Shown here: piece by piece, positions 49,265-60,856 of the stretch
Position numbering within the stretch: the first letter of the stretch is position 1
Layout: every line of letters begins with the position of its first letter
Assembly: GCA_016647705.1 (NCBI GenBank)
Contig: CM028329.1
Location: 60,591,231 to 60,655,230, forward strand
Source of the DNA: Eucommia ulmoides
Lineage: Eukaryota; Streptophyta; Magnoliopsida; Garryales; Eucommiaceae
Length of the DNA: 64,000 nt
Direction: 5' to 3'
The notes under the pieces: model-generated
Seen by the model: only the letters and a program-made list of their open reading frames with translations
Told to the model about the DNA's origin: nothing
Database searches by the model: none
Position numbers and translations under genes: made by a program

Positions 49265-52200
49265 TCAGGCGACGGTTTTGTAGTAGCATTTGAGGTGTTC
49301 AACATTCCAGGGGTGCCTGAGTAGCACGCCTTCCTCTGTTTCCAAGTTGTAAGTGCCCGGCCGAGCTACGCTTACTATACAGTAAGGACCTTCCCAGGTT
49401 GGTGCTAGCTTCCCGGCATTTTGCTCCTTAGTCTCTAGAGTGACTTTCCTTAGGACAAGGTCCCCCACTTCAAAAGAGCGAGGACGAACGCAACGATTAT
49501 AGTACCGGGTCGTCCTCTGTTGGTAGGCGGCTTGATGGATCCGAGCTCGTTCTCTTCTTTCTTCAAGTAGGTCAAGGCTCAAAGCTAGGCCGGCTTCGTT
49601 CTCAGTTAGGTTGCACGGGTGGGTGGTGCGGGGAAATGGTATTCCAACCTCGACGGGGATCACAGGCTCCGAACCAAATGTCATCGCGAAGGGAGTCTCG
49701 TCGGTCGGGGTTCGGGCTGTTGTATGATAAGCCTATAGCACGGGATACAAATCTTCCACCCACAACCCCTTTGATTTGTCCAATCAGGTCTTCAGATTTT
49801 GCAAGATAGTCCAGTTAGTGACTTCGACCTATCAATTGGCCTGAGGGTGACCGGAAGAGGAGAATTTTATTTTGATCCCAAGCCCGGCGCACAAGTCGGC
49901 AAACAGGTCGTTATCAAACTATTTTCCGTTGTCGGAGATAATTGCCCTTGGTATCCCAAACTTGTAAATTATGCGTTTCAATACAAAGTCTCGAATCCGT
50001 TGCTTAGTGATCGTCGCTAGTGGTTCGGCTTCAACCCACTTAGTGAAGTAGTCGATGGTGACGACCAGAAATTTTTTTTGGCCGGACCCCAGGGAAAAAG
50101 GGCTAAGGAGGTCGATACCCCATTAGGCGAACGGCCACGGGCTAGACATTGGGACCAGCTTGTTCGGAGGGGCGTGAGGGTGTATGGCAAATCGCTAGCA
50201 CTTGTCACACTTTTTCACGAATTCTCCCGCGTCCTCCAGCATTTTAGGCCAGTAATATCCGTTTAGGAACAGCTTCCGAACTAAGGATCTGCCCCCTGAG
50301 TAATTTTCGCAAATTCCCTCATGGACCTCCCTCATAACATACTTGGCCTCTTCAGGTCGGAGACATTGGGAATACAGACCAGAGAAGGATTTTTGATAAA
50401 GGACACTGTCGATGAGAGCGTATCGCATTGCCTGGTACCGTATTCTTCGAGAGTGAGCATGATCGCTGGGTAGCGTCCCGTTTGTGAGATAGCCCATTAT
50501 GGGGTCCATCCAGGTCGGCTCTGTATTCAGGGCGTAAATGAACGTGGGCTCGTCCGAGGAAGATGTGCTCGGCTTGGAGAGAAATTTAATAGAGACCGTC
50601 CTCTTGAGTGTGTACTTGACTGCCGAGGCTAAGTTAGCCAGGGCGTCGGCGTGCCTGTTCTCTTCTCGGGGTATTTGTGTGACCTTCACTTTCTCAAAGG
50701 ACTTTGTCAGGTCTCTTACCCTCTCCAGGTAGGTAACCATACTCGGATCCTTCGCGAGGTAATCACCGTTGACCTGGTTGACCACAAGCTGAGAATCGCA
50801 CATCACTAGGAGAGATCTGACATTAAAATCCCAGGCTATACGAAGCTCGACCAATAACGCTTCGTACACGGCCTCGTTGTTTGTAACTCAGAATTCGAGC
50901 CTGAGGGCGTACTCGACCTCTTCTTTATCTGGGGCCACGAGGACCATTCTAGCCCCCGAGCCGCTTTGATTGGAAGATCTGTTGGTAAACAATTTCCACG
51001 AGTCAGGTCTGAGGTCGTCCTGGTACTTTGCCAGCTCGTCCACGACGCTAGCCTTCCTCGGGCTTTCAGAGGCTTATGCGTGACAACCCAGGTCAGTAAT
51101 GGTTTCGTTATCGGGAAAGGTTAGCTTGGCTATGAAGTCGGTAAGGACATGTCCCTTGATTGTCGTCCTGGGGCGGTATTCAATATGAAATTGGCCTAAC
51201 TCTTGGCTATACTTCATTAATCTCCCGGATATGTCAGGAGAATAGAAGATCTGCCTCAGTGGCTAGTCCGTCAAAACCACAATCGTGTGGGCTTGAAAAT
51301 ATTAGCGTAGCTTCCTGGAGGCGATCAATAGGGTATAGGCCAGTTTCTCAAACTTCATGTACCTTGTCTCTGCGTCGGTTAGGACACGACTAGAGTAGTA
51401 CACCGGGCTCTGGATACCGGCGTCCTCCCGGACCAGGGCAGCACTAACGGCCGTATAGGAGGCTGCAATGTAGAGGAGCACGTCATCCCCTTTTGGGGGG
51501 ATAGTGAGTATAGGAGCCAACGAGATGTATCTTTTTAGTTCTTCGAAGGAGTGGTCACACTTTTCGGTCCATTCGAATGCCTTGTTCCCTCGAAGAGTTT
51601 TGAAAAAGGGGAGGCATTTCTCGAACGATCTGGAGATGAACCAGTTTAGGGCAGCTAGCTAACCTGTTAACATTTGGACCTCTCTCTTGTTCTAAGAAGG
51701 TGTCATGCTGAGCACCACGTTGATCTGGTCGGGGTTGGCGTCGATGCCACGCTGGGATACCATAAACCGCAGGAACTTACTAGCGGACACGTTGAAAATA
51801 TACTTGTTCGGATTCAACCTCATGCGATGAGTTCGAAGTTTGTCGAAGCAGGCCTGGAGGTGGGCGAAGTGGTCCTCGGCCCGACTAATCTTCACCAACA
51901 TGTCGTCGATGTATACCTCTATCGTGCTCCCTATTTCCTCCTTAAACATTTTATCAACAAGCCTCTGATAAGTGGCTCCGGCATTGCGGATGCCAAAGGG
52001 CATGGCTTTGTAGCAGTAAGTACATCTGTCGGTAATGAAATAGGTCTTGCTTTTGTCTGGATGAAACATGGGGATTTGGTTGTAGCCAGCGTAAGCATCG
52101 AGGAAGCTGAGTCGCTCATGCCCCGTCGTGGCATCGATCACGATGTCGATCCTTGGGAGTGGAAAGAAGTCTTTCAGGCAGGCCTTGTTTAAATCTTTAA

Positions 52201-52696
52201 AATCGATGCAAAGTCGTCATTTACTGCTGGCATTGGGGGCCAGCACGACGTTCACGAGCCAGTCTAGGAATTTGACCTCTTCCACGACGTCTGACCTGAC
52301 GAGCTTATCCATCTCCTCTTCGATTATCTTATGCCGGTCAGGGTGGAATTTCTTTCTCTTTTGGCGAACAGGTGGGTGGTGGACATCAGCGTGCAGACGG
52401 TACATGGAGATACTTGGATCGACACCAAGAAGCTCGTTGTGTGACCAGGCGAACACATCATGGTTTCTTACCAGTAGCTCGGTGAGTTCGGACTGCTATT
52501 TTGGGGTTAACCGAGCTCCAATCCTTACCGTTCTCTCCGTGGCAGTGGAATAGATGGCGACATCGATCAGATCTTCATGAGGCCTTGGGATGGGCTCATC
52601 ATCACGTGGATTGTCGATTGGAACGGGCCCCACCCCGTAAGCAAAGACCACGAGCTCCTTCTTTGAACAAGGGATAAACAGCTCGGGCCCCAACTG
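49265..52696 (-). pseudogene. pol: pol of the Tat-like element: RT, two RNase H, integrase
   Basis: Read right to left. 52217-52500 is the RT start (RKFHPDR-like). 51692-52141 is the RT core, with FLDAYAGYNQI, the AMPFGIRNAGATYQ motif and catalytic YIDD. 51302-51520 is the first RNase H-like region (LYIAASYTAVSAALV, VYYSSRVL). 50560-50880 is the second, archaeal-type RNase H (CDSQLVVNQVNGDY, ENRHADALANLAS). 50195-50340 is the integrase zinc-binding part (CENYSGG where His is usual, then YYWP and CDKC). 49700-50190 is the integrase core (VVTIDYFTKW, ISDNGK, SSGHPQANGQVE), broken by stops. 49265-49684 is its C-terminal part (YYNRCVRPRSFEVGDLVLRK, WEGPYCI). Several stops and frameshifts; not functional. 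Confidence 0.92.
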
Positions 52697-52702
52697 TAAC
52701 TG

Positions 52703-54300
52703 CTATTTTTTCTCCAAGGCCCTTCTTGCACAGGACCGTGAGGTTTTCTGGTTTTCCTGAACCTCCCCTACCCTACCATCCGTGGAGAATTTTATTTTCT
52801 GGTGATAGGGGGAGCATACGGCTTTAAAGGCGACCATTGTGGGTCGTCCCATGATTGCATTGTACGGCGACGGGCTGTCAACATTAAGAAATTTGGACCA
52901 AACGGTGGCGACATCAGGGCTAGAGCCAACGGTGACGAGCAAAGATACCCAGCTGACCGAACTAACCACGTCGCTACCAAATCCGACGAGTGAGGACCTG
53001 ACGGGTTGCGCGGAGCTTGCTTCTATGCCTATTTTGTCGAAGGCTCCTTTGAAGAGGATATCCGCCGAGCTGCTTTCGTCGACGAGTATCCTCGCTATCT
53101 TAAAATGGTTGATCAAGGCTGCAATGACTAGGGCGTCGTCGTGCGGAACGTGCACCCCCTTTAGATCGGCCTCGCTGAATAAGATCACATTGTGGGAGGT
53201 CGCATCTATCGTGCTAACCTTATAGATGCCCTGTTCCGCTTTTCTCTTACTCTTGCATTCATACCGCTTCCGAGAAGATGACGTTTTCCTCTCAAAACCC
53301 AGGCCACCGTGGATGACGTTGATTTCATCATCGACTCTCAGGTCGGAGTCGTCCTCCGCTCGGTCATCTCGGAGCCGGGTCCGGTTATCATTCTGCTTTT
53401 GACGATGTCCTCGGCGACTATCATGGCGATCATTCAAGTCGACCCTTTTCCCGTAGGGTCGGTGAACATAATTTTTGAGGTAGTCCCTGTGGATGAGGGT
53501 TTCAATCTCCTCCTTTAACTGAAAACACTCATCGGTTGAATGACCGTTACGTTTGTGGAAGTCGTAGTGTTTATCAGTTGACTTCCCAAGGGGCTTTCCT
53601 CTAGACGGAGGTTTGGGCGAGAAAAGGCCTTTTTCGGTGTTTTTGGCGAAGATAGTCACGACGGAAGCAATCAGGAGAGTATAAATGACCTGACGGGCGC
53701 CCGACGGCGGCCTTCGATCCCTAGGCAGTGGTCCCAACCTCTTCTCCGCCTGTAGCTTCCTGGATGCTTGGGACCGGCTCGCTCCCTCGTCGGCTCGGGA
53801 CTTCTTCCTGAGAAGGTTTTCCTTCTCTTTTGTGACTTTATCGACGAGGTCGATCTTGTAGAAATTGGCGCTGAGGTCGAGTGCTTCGTGAAGGCTAGCG
53901 ACCGGCCTGGAGTTTAGGTCATACAAGAGCCTTCGATGCCTTAGCCCACTGGTGAAGGCATTTAGCGCTACTTCATTAGAAACTCCTTCACAAGCAAAGG
54001 TCTCCATCCAGAATCGGTCCACGAATCGGTGAGATTCTCGTTCTTCTCTTGCTTAACGCTGAGGAGGTGAAAAGCAATTTTTGGCCTGCTACGGGAGTGA
54101 CTAAATCTCTCCATAAACTGTTGTTCAAGCTGGAGGAACGTGGAGATTGAGGCCGACGGGAGATCGTTAAATCACGACCTAGCCGGGCCCGTCAATCCGA
54201 GCGAAAAAAAATTGCACCTAATGGCATTTGTGGCAATGTGTACATCCATGTGGGAAACATACACGAAGAGGTAATCCAGTGGGTCGATCGTCCCATCATA
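52703..54300 (-). pseudogene. gag: gag and protease of the Tat-like element
   Basis: The frame 54022-52703 is open for 439 codons. It holds the end of the gag domain (VDRFWMETFACEGVSNEVAL, LYDLNSRPVASLHEAL), a worn zinc knuckle (HYDFHKRNGHSTDEC, first Cys replaced) and the protease (ILVDESSSADILF, where DTGSSA is usual, then YNAIMGRPT). The gag start lies upstream (FMERFSHSRSRPKIAFHLLS near 54050-54120), separated by a frameshift near 54030. The mutated DSG/DTG triad would inactivate the protease. Confidence 0.85.
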
Positions 54301-55173
54301 CTAGGTGGCCGGCGGGTTGGAAAACCGGTAAAGAATCGCCTCTTCAGTGATTTTTGCAGAAAAATGAGACCTGACCACGGCGTGAAACCCGGGAGCTCTC
54401 CCGGTGTTGCACATAAGACTGAGAGTGGTCTCTATTTCTGCCAAGCGTCGCTCCATTGTGGTTGTCACCCTTTCCGGGGTGACAATCTGACTGGTAGCAG
54501 GTCTGGGCTCCCTCCTATAAGCTTGTGAGGGGGGAAGTGAGAGTTTACCTCCCTGATTTGAGTAGATCGGTGCTCAGAGTGCTCACGACGACTATACTCC
54601 CAAGCCGGCGGTGACCCAGGCCGGTCATGAGATCATTGACCGCGAGTTGATCTCGAAGTATTTTCCGAAGCGATTGGGGGGTCAAGGTCCCTATCCCTGA
54701 GTACTCAGTTAACGGCCTGAGGCCGAGCCCGTGCCACCTGCTCGTGAGAGTCCAGCGCTCGATCACTAGACTCTTGTGGTCGGGCCCCCTCTTCCGCAAC
54801 ATGGAGGTCCGACCCTTCTTCAACCGGGGGCAGACGTATGCGAGAGAAGAGGATGTCGAAGTATTCTTGAAATTTGCCAAGTTGGCATTCTACGTTGTCG
54901 AGCCTGGCGGCATCGATGGCCTCAGACGTCTGTCCGGGGCAGAGCTCCTCGATACTGGCGTTTCACCTCTCAACATCTGCGCCTTCTTCGTTCGTCGCTC
55001 GGCGGGCAATGGCCTTAGTTTTTGGCCTTTGAGCTCGCAACATATCCTTCCCGGACTATCTATTCACTGGGTAGATTATGTTCTCTGATCGGTAAGAGTG
55101 ACCAGACCTTGTGTTCATCAAACCTTAGCCAAGTGGGCAGCTGATGATGTAGAGGAGGCTTTCAGTAGTGATT

Positions 55174-55192
55174 CCTATAGACGCCACCAAAC
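55174..55192 (-). promoter_or_regulatory. primer binding site of the Tat-like element
   Basis: On the minus strand GTTTGGTGGCGTCTATAGG directly follows the LTR end CACCAACA. It resembles the TTTGGCGCCGTCTGTGGG sequence at this position in RIRE2-like elements. Confidence 0.65.
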
Positions 55193-55878
55193 TGTTGGTG
55201 TCTGGAATTGGTCAGGCCAGTAGTATGGTTTGAACACTCTCGGATCAGGGATGAAGGAGTTATTGATCTTGCGTCTTTTCGTGCTACAGCCTGGTCAGTT
55301 GGCCAAACTGGCCTAAATACGAACCCGGGTCTTGATTTCCTTCCTTGGTCCTGGTCTCCACCTACACAATGGACGGCCGGGTTATTCCCGGCGTGTCCCC
55401 TCCGGTGTGAGAGTAAGGATTAGGGGGGAAAAGATAGGTCGGAGAATTACTATTACCTCGACCTGTCTGACTGATCCAAGGTGAATTTTCTCTCTCTAGA
55501 ATAGTTTTCTCGTCCTTGTAAAGTGTAAATGAAGCTTCTTATTTATAGGCGAAAGAGCGATTAGCATAAATAAGATTAAGACCTTAAGCTTGAATTACCA
55601 GTAAGCAGTCAGGCGCATAGACAGCACGACGGATTAGAGCTATGGGCTTGGGCCCTAGGGCCTATTACTGTTGAGGATGAGACTAGCACCGGACCTCCCG
55701 AGGTGGCAAGTGAGGTCGGCTCCATCCGAGGAGATCGGTCTGGGTTCCCCAACCTCCCGCGGGTTGCCAAACACAACCAGCCCGGGCTACCTATTCACCA
55801 GGCTGGGACGAAAGTGGCTCCACGGCAGATATAGCCTTATCGACGGACATGTGGAGGGGCCCAACTTTACCCACATCA
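55193..55878 (-). repeat. 5' LTR of the Tat-like element
   Basis: Direct repeat of 44746-45455, with a ~25-bp deletion near 55356 and numerous substitutions, mainly transitions. It would drive gag-pol on the minus strand. Confidence 0.9.
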
Positions 55879-57155
55879 AATACGAAAATATAATTTGATG
55901 ATTTATATAGAAGACAGTAAACATCTTTAAAATTAATACTTCTAATTCAACGACAATTCATATGGTCCACGACTAACACGACACTCACCTAGACTTATTT
56001 AACTTACTATTGGTAAATTACGTTAATCAAGCGCCACCTAAAATGTTAATATGTTCAAATTGAAATTGTAGCGACCCAAGTGAAATATTGGTAACAATAC
56101 ATGGGTGCAATATGTCAAACCACCAAAGACATAATGGAGACATTAATGCGTGTATATATATATTATTAACCCCACCAGATATTAATATTTTTTACCACAA
56201 CCACATATTAGGAATTTGTCCTCTATTACATATTAATACCAAATCAAATGCTCCATATTTCGTTTATAAAAATCCGAGAAATTTATCAATTAATTGAATA
56301 ATTTTTACAACAACGGTTTATACAAATATTACAAAGTATAACTTAATATCTAGTCCCAATTTGTCAAGTCAATTTTAATTCTAACATGTTAATATGATCA
56401 AATTGAAACCAAAAGGACCAAAGCGAGTTTTTGTCAAACTTCAAGTGCACAAAGTGTCAAACTTCCATAAACTTTAGAAGCAAATTAGTTCCTTTAGAGT
56501 TTCATTGCAAATCATAACCGTCTAGACAATAATGGCAAAGGAGGACAAAATCTCATACTTGGTCAAAACTTACCATCAGCTCCAAATTACACGTTGTCAA
56601 TCATTTATGCATATGGGAGTTTCATTTTAGTCCATAAAGTTATATTTGTCTCAATCTTGTCCATATGGCTTGACAATTATATCTTCTTTTTTTCCTTCTT
56701 CTTTTTACTAATTTGTAAGAGAATGTTAGACACAGCTTGATTGGCGATCATAATTTAAAATAGGTGATAGAATTGAGAAACATAGAACACCGGGAGTTCG
56801 CAACGAGTAAATTTTCCTCCATTTTTTTTTTTTGCTAAATGACATTGGAAAAAATGAAATCACACATGAGCTTCATCGACTGAAGGGGTAATTTTCAACT
56901 ACATTCTTAGGAAAAGCGTGCTTAAAGAGTTAAATTCAATATATCCGGACACAAATCCATTTTTATAGTTGAAATAATTATGTGTTGATACTCAACAGAT
57001 CGAAACCCTAGTGCAGCATATAGTTCTCATGGTTATATATTTACATTGTTTTAGAATTTCCAATATTGTACGAATATAAAATTTATTATTTTTAAATATT
57101 ACTTTACTTATTATGACTAATGGGTACCATAACTCAAGCCTAGGGTGCTCACAAA

Positions 57156-57170
57156 CCCACTCTGATACTA
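57156..57170 (-). promoter_or_regulatory. PBS of the outer LTR element (tRNA-iMet type)
   Basis: On the minus strand TAGTATCAGAGTGGG follows the LTR end ATTACA by two bases. The standard plant PBS for initiator Met tRNA is TGGTATCAGAGC; this copy has one change in the core. Confidence 0.8.
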
Positions 57171-57172
57171 CC

Positions 57173-58072
57173 TGTAATGACCCGATTTCCCAGAGCCGTT
57201 ACACGGTTTCTCCCCTTGGAGAATAAACACTAACCCGAATAACCCGCTAATTTATTATCAATTATTCCAAAAAAATTTACAGATTACGGCGACAGTTTTG
57301 TTTATCGACGATGATAATTTTACTAAATAATCAATATTTTAATTAATAAAAAAAACTGATAATTTTCTCACACAACGACAGCAATTGGAATTATCAAATT
57401 TTATTTAAGCCGATTTTACAATGGTGAATCAACCTGGTAATTTATACTGCGATGGCGTCAAGTAATTAATAATTCGTCTTATGAAAATATTTTAATTACT
57501 ATGCGATGGCAAAAATTTTAATTATCGAATTCACTAATTACAACAATAAATAATAAATACAATTTTTACAAATAGAAATTCAAGTGGATTTCACGTCGCT
57601 GTTTCCTTCTCACCGGCCCTGCAATCAAAATTGTGGGGTTATGAGCCAACGTTCAGTAGAACTCCAACCACTTTAATATGTGCATTTAATTAATGCGACA
57701 AATAAAATACATTGACATAATTTTCACATAATCATAATTATTTCATAAAATTTAACAGTTAAAATTCGACAAAAATAACAATGTAAATTTGACATAATAG
57801 GAAAATTAAATACATATATTAGAAGAATTAGAAATTCTACTTCAAATCAGTAATTAATTAATAAGACATTTCTCTTTTCACTGCTTCTAGTCTATTGTTT
57901 TTCCTTCCCCTTTATTTTTTTTTTTCCTTTTCCTTCATCGTCTGAACTCTGTTGCGAGTAAGTACCAAACCCACACCCATATCTCATCTCTCTCCATTCA
58001 TGCACATATCCAAAAAAAAAATGTCTCTTAATGGTGGGCCCCTCCCCTTATATACCAAACATCACACAAACA
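57173..58072 (-). repeat. 5' LTR of the outer element, interrupted at 58072
   Basis: TGTAATGACCCGATTTCCC onward matches 36022-37545 apart from the tandem duplication there. The match stops at CACACAAACA|, where the Helitron starts. In the intact partner the sequence goes on TATATAAATATATG (from ~37546). Confidence 0.85.
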
Positions 58073-59116
58073 TCTATATAATAAATCAACTCATTTATAT
58101 TGGTAGCCGTTGGATGTCTCTTGATATCTCATATCCAAGGGCCAAGATCAAATATTGGTAAGAGACATTTGTAGCCTTAGGATCAATCATCATCCAACGG
58201 TTGCGATTACATCTTCCCACTATCCCTAATCATTTTCAAACCCATTTTAAATTTCAAACCGATCTCTCTCTCTCTCATCTCCCCATGTATTCTCTCACGA
58301 CCTCCAAACCCATCTCCCTCTCAGCGTTCTTCCTAAATTTATGGAAATCGTCGTCGTCTTCGTCGTCGTCGCCATCTCCATCACCACCGACATATTCTCC
58401 ATCGCCAGCCTCCGTCTCCATCTCGCTCGCCATCAACAATCGCTACCACCATCGCAGTAGCCGTCGTCGTCGATTTGGTCAGATCTGTGTTTGGATTGGC
58501 CAAATCTTAGTTTGATTTGGCCATATTTGAGGTCAACTTGACCGGATCACGATGGCGATGGCCGGCGGTGGTCGGATCTGGATGGTGATGGCCGGCGCCC
58601 GTCGGATCTAGATGGCGTTGGCAAGAACTGGACGGCGTATGACGGTGTGCGGTCGGATCTGGATGGCGTACGACGGTGGTTGGATCTGGACGATCTCGAT
58701 TTCTCACCTCCACCACCTCGATTTCAACTCCACCAACAATCGACCTCTACTTATTGCCGGACCTGCCGATATACAGGTACTCACTTTATCTCCATCGTCA
58801 CAGCTTCGATTTTGGCTTCCATTTCGGCGACGCGTTGAGTTAGCCTCCGAGCCGTTGTCCTAAACCGGTTTAGGCAAAACCCGCTTATTATTTCTAACCC
58901 TAGCTATGGTTTCTTCGTCTGAATCTTTGGTCCCGTGAGCCAAAGTTGTTTTTAGACAAATAATTAAAGGAATGAGGTTTTGATATTGATGCCTTTATAT
59001 TTGGTGCTGCAACTTTAATTAAAGGAATCAGCAGAAGAGATATGTGGACTTGCAAGAGTCGGCTTGGGAAAAGAACATTTCATGCTACTATGGAACGACT
59101 CTTCCAAAAGACATGG

Positions 59117-59915
59117 GTAGTTCATTGGCTTGCAGTTGGGCCGAAGCTGATCCTTCCACATTTCTAATCCATAGACCATAAGATGGTTCGGAAATTGAAT
59201 CTACAGAACTTAAGGCTCCGTTTGTTTCAAAAGCAAAAAAAAAAAAAAAAATCTGTTTTTATTCTGTTCCAATATTTTGTTTCAAAGCAAAAATAAAATA
59301 AAATATGTTTTTATTCTATTCCAATATTTTTAGAACAAATTTCTGCCCAGATCTTTGTTTTTTGTTTTGGGTTTTTTGGAACAGAAACACTAAACAAATA
59401 GCACTTTAAATTCAAAATCATTTCTTTGAATCCTGACACTTTTTTTTTTTTCAACCTCGAAATCTAATAATTGTTTTTATTTATTTTTTTATTTTTTCCT
59501 TTTGCCAGATCAAGGAAAAAAGCACTTTGATGCAAATGGTTGCTGCAGATTGGGTAAGATCAGACAACTATGAAGATGATCTTGGTGCCCGTCCTAGAGG
59601 CATTGTCCAGGTTTGAATATGGTCCACTCAGGTGGCGTTTGCTTGGTGTTTCCTGTTTCTGTTCTCAAAAAAAAAAAAAAATTTGAAACAAAAAATAAAA
59701 GATTTGGGAACAAAAAATTCTGATATGTTCCAAAAATATGGAACATAACTGGAACATTTTTTTTTTTCAGTTTGGTTTCTCAATTTTCTGAGAATTGAAA
59801 CAGAAATGCTAAACAAACTTAACCTTTTCCTACTCTCTTAATTTCAAAATAATCTAACGACGAGTTCGGTTTATGCAGAAATGTGCTGCAATGGGTGGTC
59901 CGGAATTCTTAAACA
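59117..59915 (+). pseudogene. captured fragment of an EDR2-like (DUF1336) gene
   Basis: Three exon pieces in order: ~59117-59184 (ACSWAEADPSTFLIHRP, then a stop), 59510-59610 (KSTLMQMVAADWVRSDNYED to RPRGIVQ, with AG and GT borders) and 59881-59915 (KCAAMGGPEFL, then a stop). They match consecutive exons of plant EDR2-like proteins (START plus C-terminal DUF1336 domain; WAxADxSTFLxRG, TLMQMVAADW and KYAAQGGPEFF segments). Introns are kept, so the capture was at DNA level. No intact frame remains. Confidence 0.8.
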
Positions 59916-60708
59916 AATCTTAGTAGATTTTGCAACCATTTTATATTTAAATCGAAACACTTTGCTATAAGTTTTGTTGGTAAGAGTATTGTGATGAATT
60001 TTTTTGAAATGGTATTAATTTGTTGTTAAGGCACCGTTTGATTGTTTCAATGTTTTTTTTTACCTTTTTCTAAGTTTTTCTATAACGAAATTGCGGGGAA
60101 TAAAATGGGTTCGTTCCCCGATTTCTGTTCTGGGAACAGAAATAGGTTTTAGTTTGACCACTTACAGTGAACAATGACTATTTACAGTGACCATTATAGA
60201 TAATTGTATCATGGTTATTGTTTACAATTCTTTTAGGTAGCAATTGTTTTCTAATGTTCCTCGAAAAGCAGAGAATAAAACAAAAACATTTTATCTTTGT
60301 TTTTTTATTTTTGTTTATGTTCTAAATTGCTTGGTGTAAAATACAATTCTAAATAAATATGATGATAGGTGCTACAGGTTGGGGTATTGGGAAAATAATT
60401 ATATTTGTTTCGTAATTGTTCTATTAAATTATGCATATTGAATTGGTTCGGGTTTGTACAGATGTGAGATCGGCAAGTGATGACGAACTTCCATTAGCTT
60501 ACATCACCTTGGCCATTAAGGACTAGGTTTGTTTACATCACCTTGGCCATTAATCATGTCTATTAAGCCATAATTTTTTGTGCTAATGTTTCTTGAAGTA
60601 ACGTTTCAATGTGATTGATTTACTTGAAAGTTTATTTTAGAGTTTTTTTCAAACAATTTTTTCACATCAACCATTAATTAGGTTGTTGTACATATTTAGC
60701 TTTATGCG

Positions 60709-60856
60709 CTTGAATTCTGCCTTATCAGTTATGATTATAGTCAGTTACAAAATTTTGTTGAATTCTGCCTCATCAGTTATGATTATAGTCAGTTACAAAA
60801 TTTTGTTAAATTCTGCCTCATCAGTTATAATTATAGTCAGTTACAAAATTTTGTTA
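60709..60856 (+). repeat. 48-bp repeat, three copies
   Basis: GAATTCTGCCTCATCAGTTA starts at 60712, 60760 and 60808 (last copy AAATTCTGCC). The multiple-of-three period yields a repeated 16-residue frame, but there is no sign of a real gene. Confidence 0.9.

Larger units (their letters stand above)
44746..55878 (-). mobile_element. Ty3/gypsy Tat-like retrotransposon, 11.1 kb
   Basis: LTRs at 44746-45455 and 55193-55878 (710 and 686 bp, TG...CA; the second lacks ~25 bp around 55356) are flanked by AATAT (44741-44745) and AATAC (55879-55883). The uninterrupted paralogue near 42280 reads AATTTAATACGAAAA, confirming the site. On the minus strand: PBS, gag, protease, RT, RNase H, a second RNase H, integrase, then a long 3' region with an opposite-strand gene, then the LTR. 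The dual RNase H and the antisense extra gene are marks of the Tat lineage (Tat/Grande/RIRE2). Stops, frameshifts and many C-to-T changes make it inactive. Confidence 0.92.
37892..57155 (-). repeat. internal region: ~2.6-kb tandem duplication, non-coding
   Basis: Block Y occurs at ~38190-39280 and ~43505-44745 (ATCTACCAATTCCATCTGAC-like, then CCGTCC.GTGCGACTAAAAA). Block Z occurs at ~42100-43505 and ~55884-57120 (GTAGCGACCCAAGTGAAATA, GGACAAAATCTCATACTTGG). The order Y-Z-Y-Z shows one tandem duplication. Y1 and Z1 are parted by a Helitron, and Y2 and Z2 by the Tat-like element. Copies are about 90 % alike. The short frames at 42495-42704 and 56088-56297 are the two copies of one non-coding stretch. 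Confidence 0.8.
36022..58072 (-). mobile_element. large non-coding LTR retrotransposon (visible part), host of nested insertions
   Basis: Two directly repeated LTRs, 36022-37878 and from 57173, frame about 19 kb, of which roughly 13.9 kb are later insertions. On the minus strand the order is 5' LTR, PBS, internal region, polypurine tract, 3' LTR. LTR ends are TGTAATACCCC and GGGTCGTTACA. PBS and PPT (entries below) sit where expected. The ~5.4 kb internal sequence has no gag-pol frames and is mainly a tandem duplication. The element would therefore have depended on an autonomous relative, as LARD-type elements do. The Del/Tekay affinity rests on LTR ends and PBS only. The 5' LTR continues beyond the Helitrons outside this window. 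Confidence 0.7.

Noticed and set aside
51674-52553. Plus-strand frames of 172 and 141 residues
   Set aside because: Antisense shadows of reverse transcriptase; no family similarity.
52802-53518. Plus-strand open frames opposite gag-protease
   Set aside because: They are shadows of the 439-codon minus-strand gag-protease frame, whose domains are recognisable.
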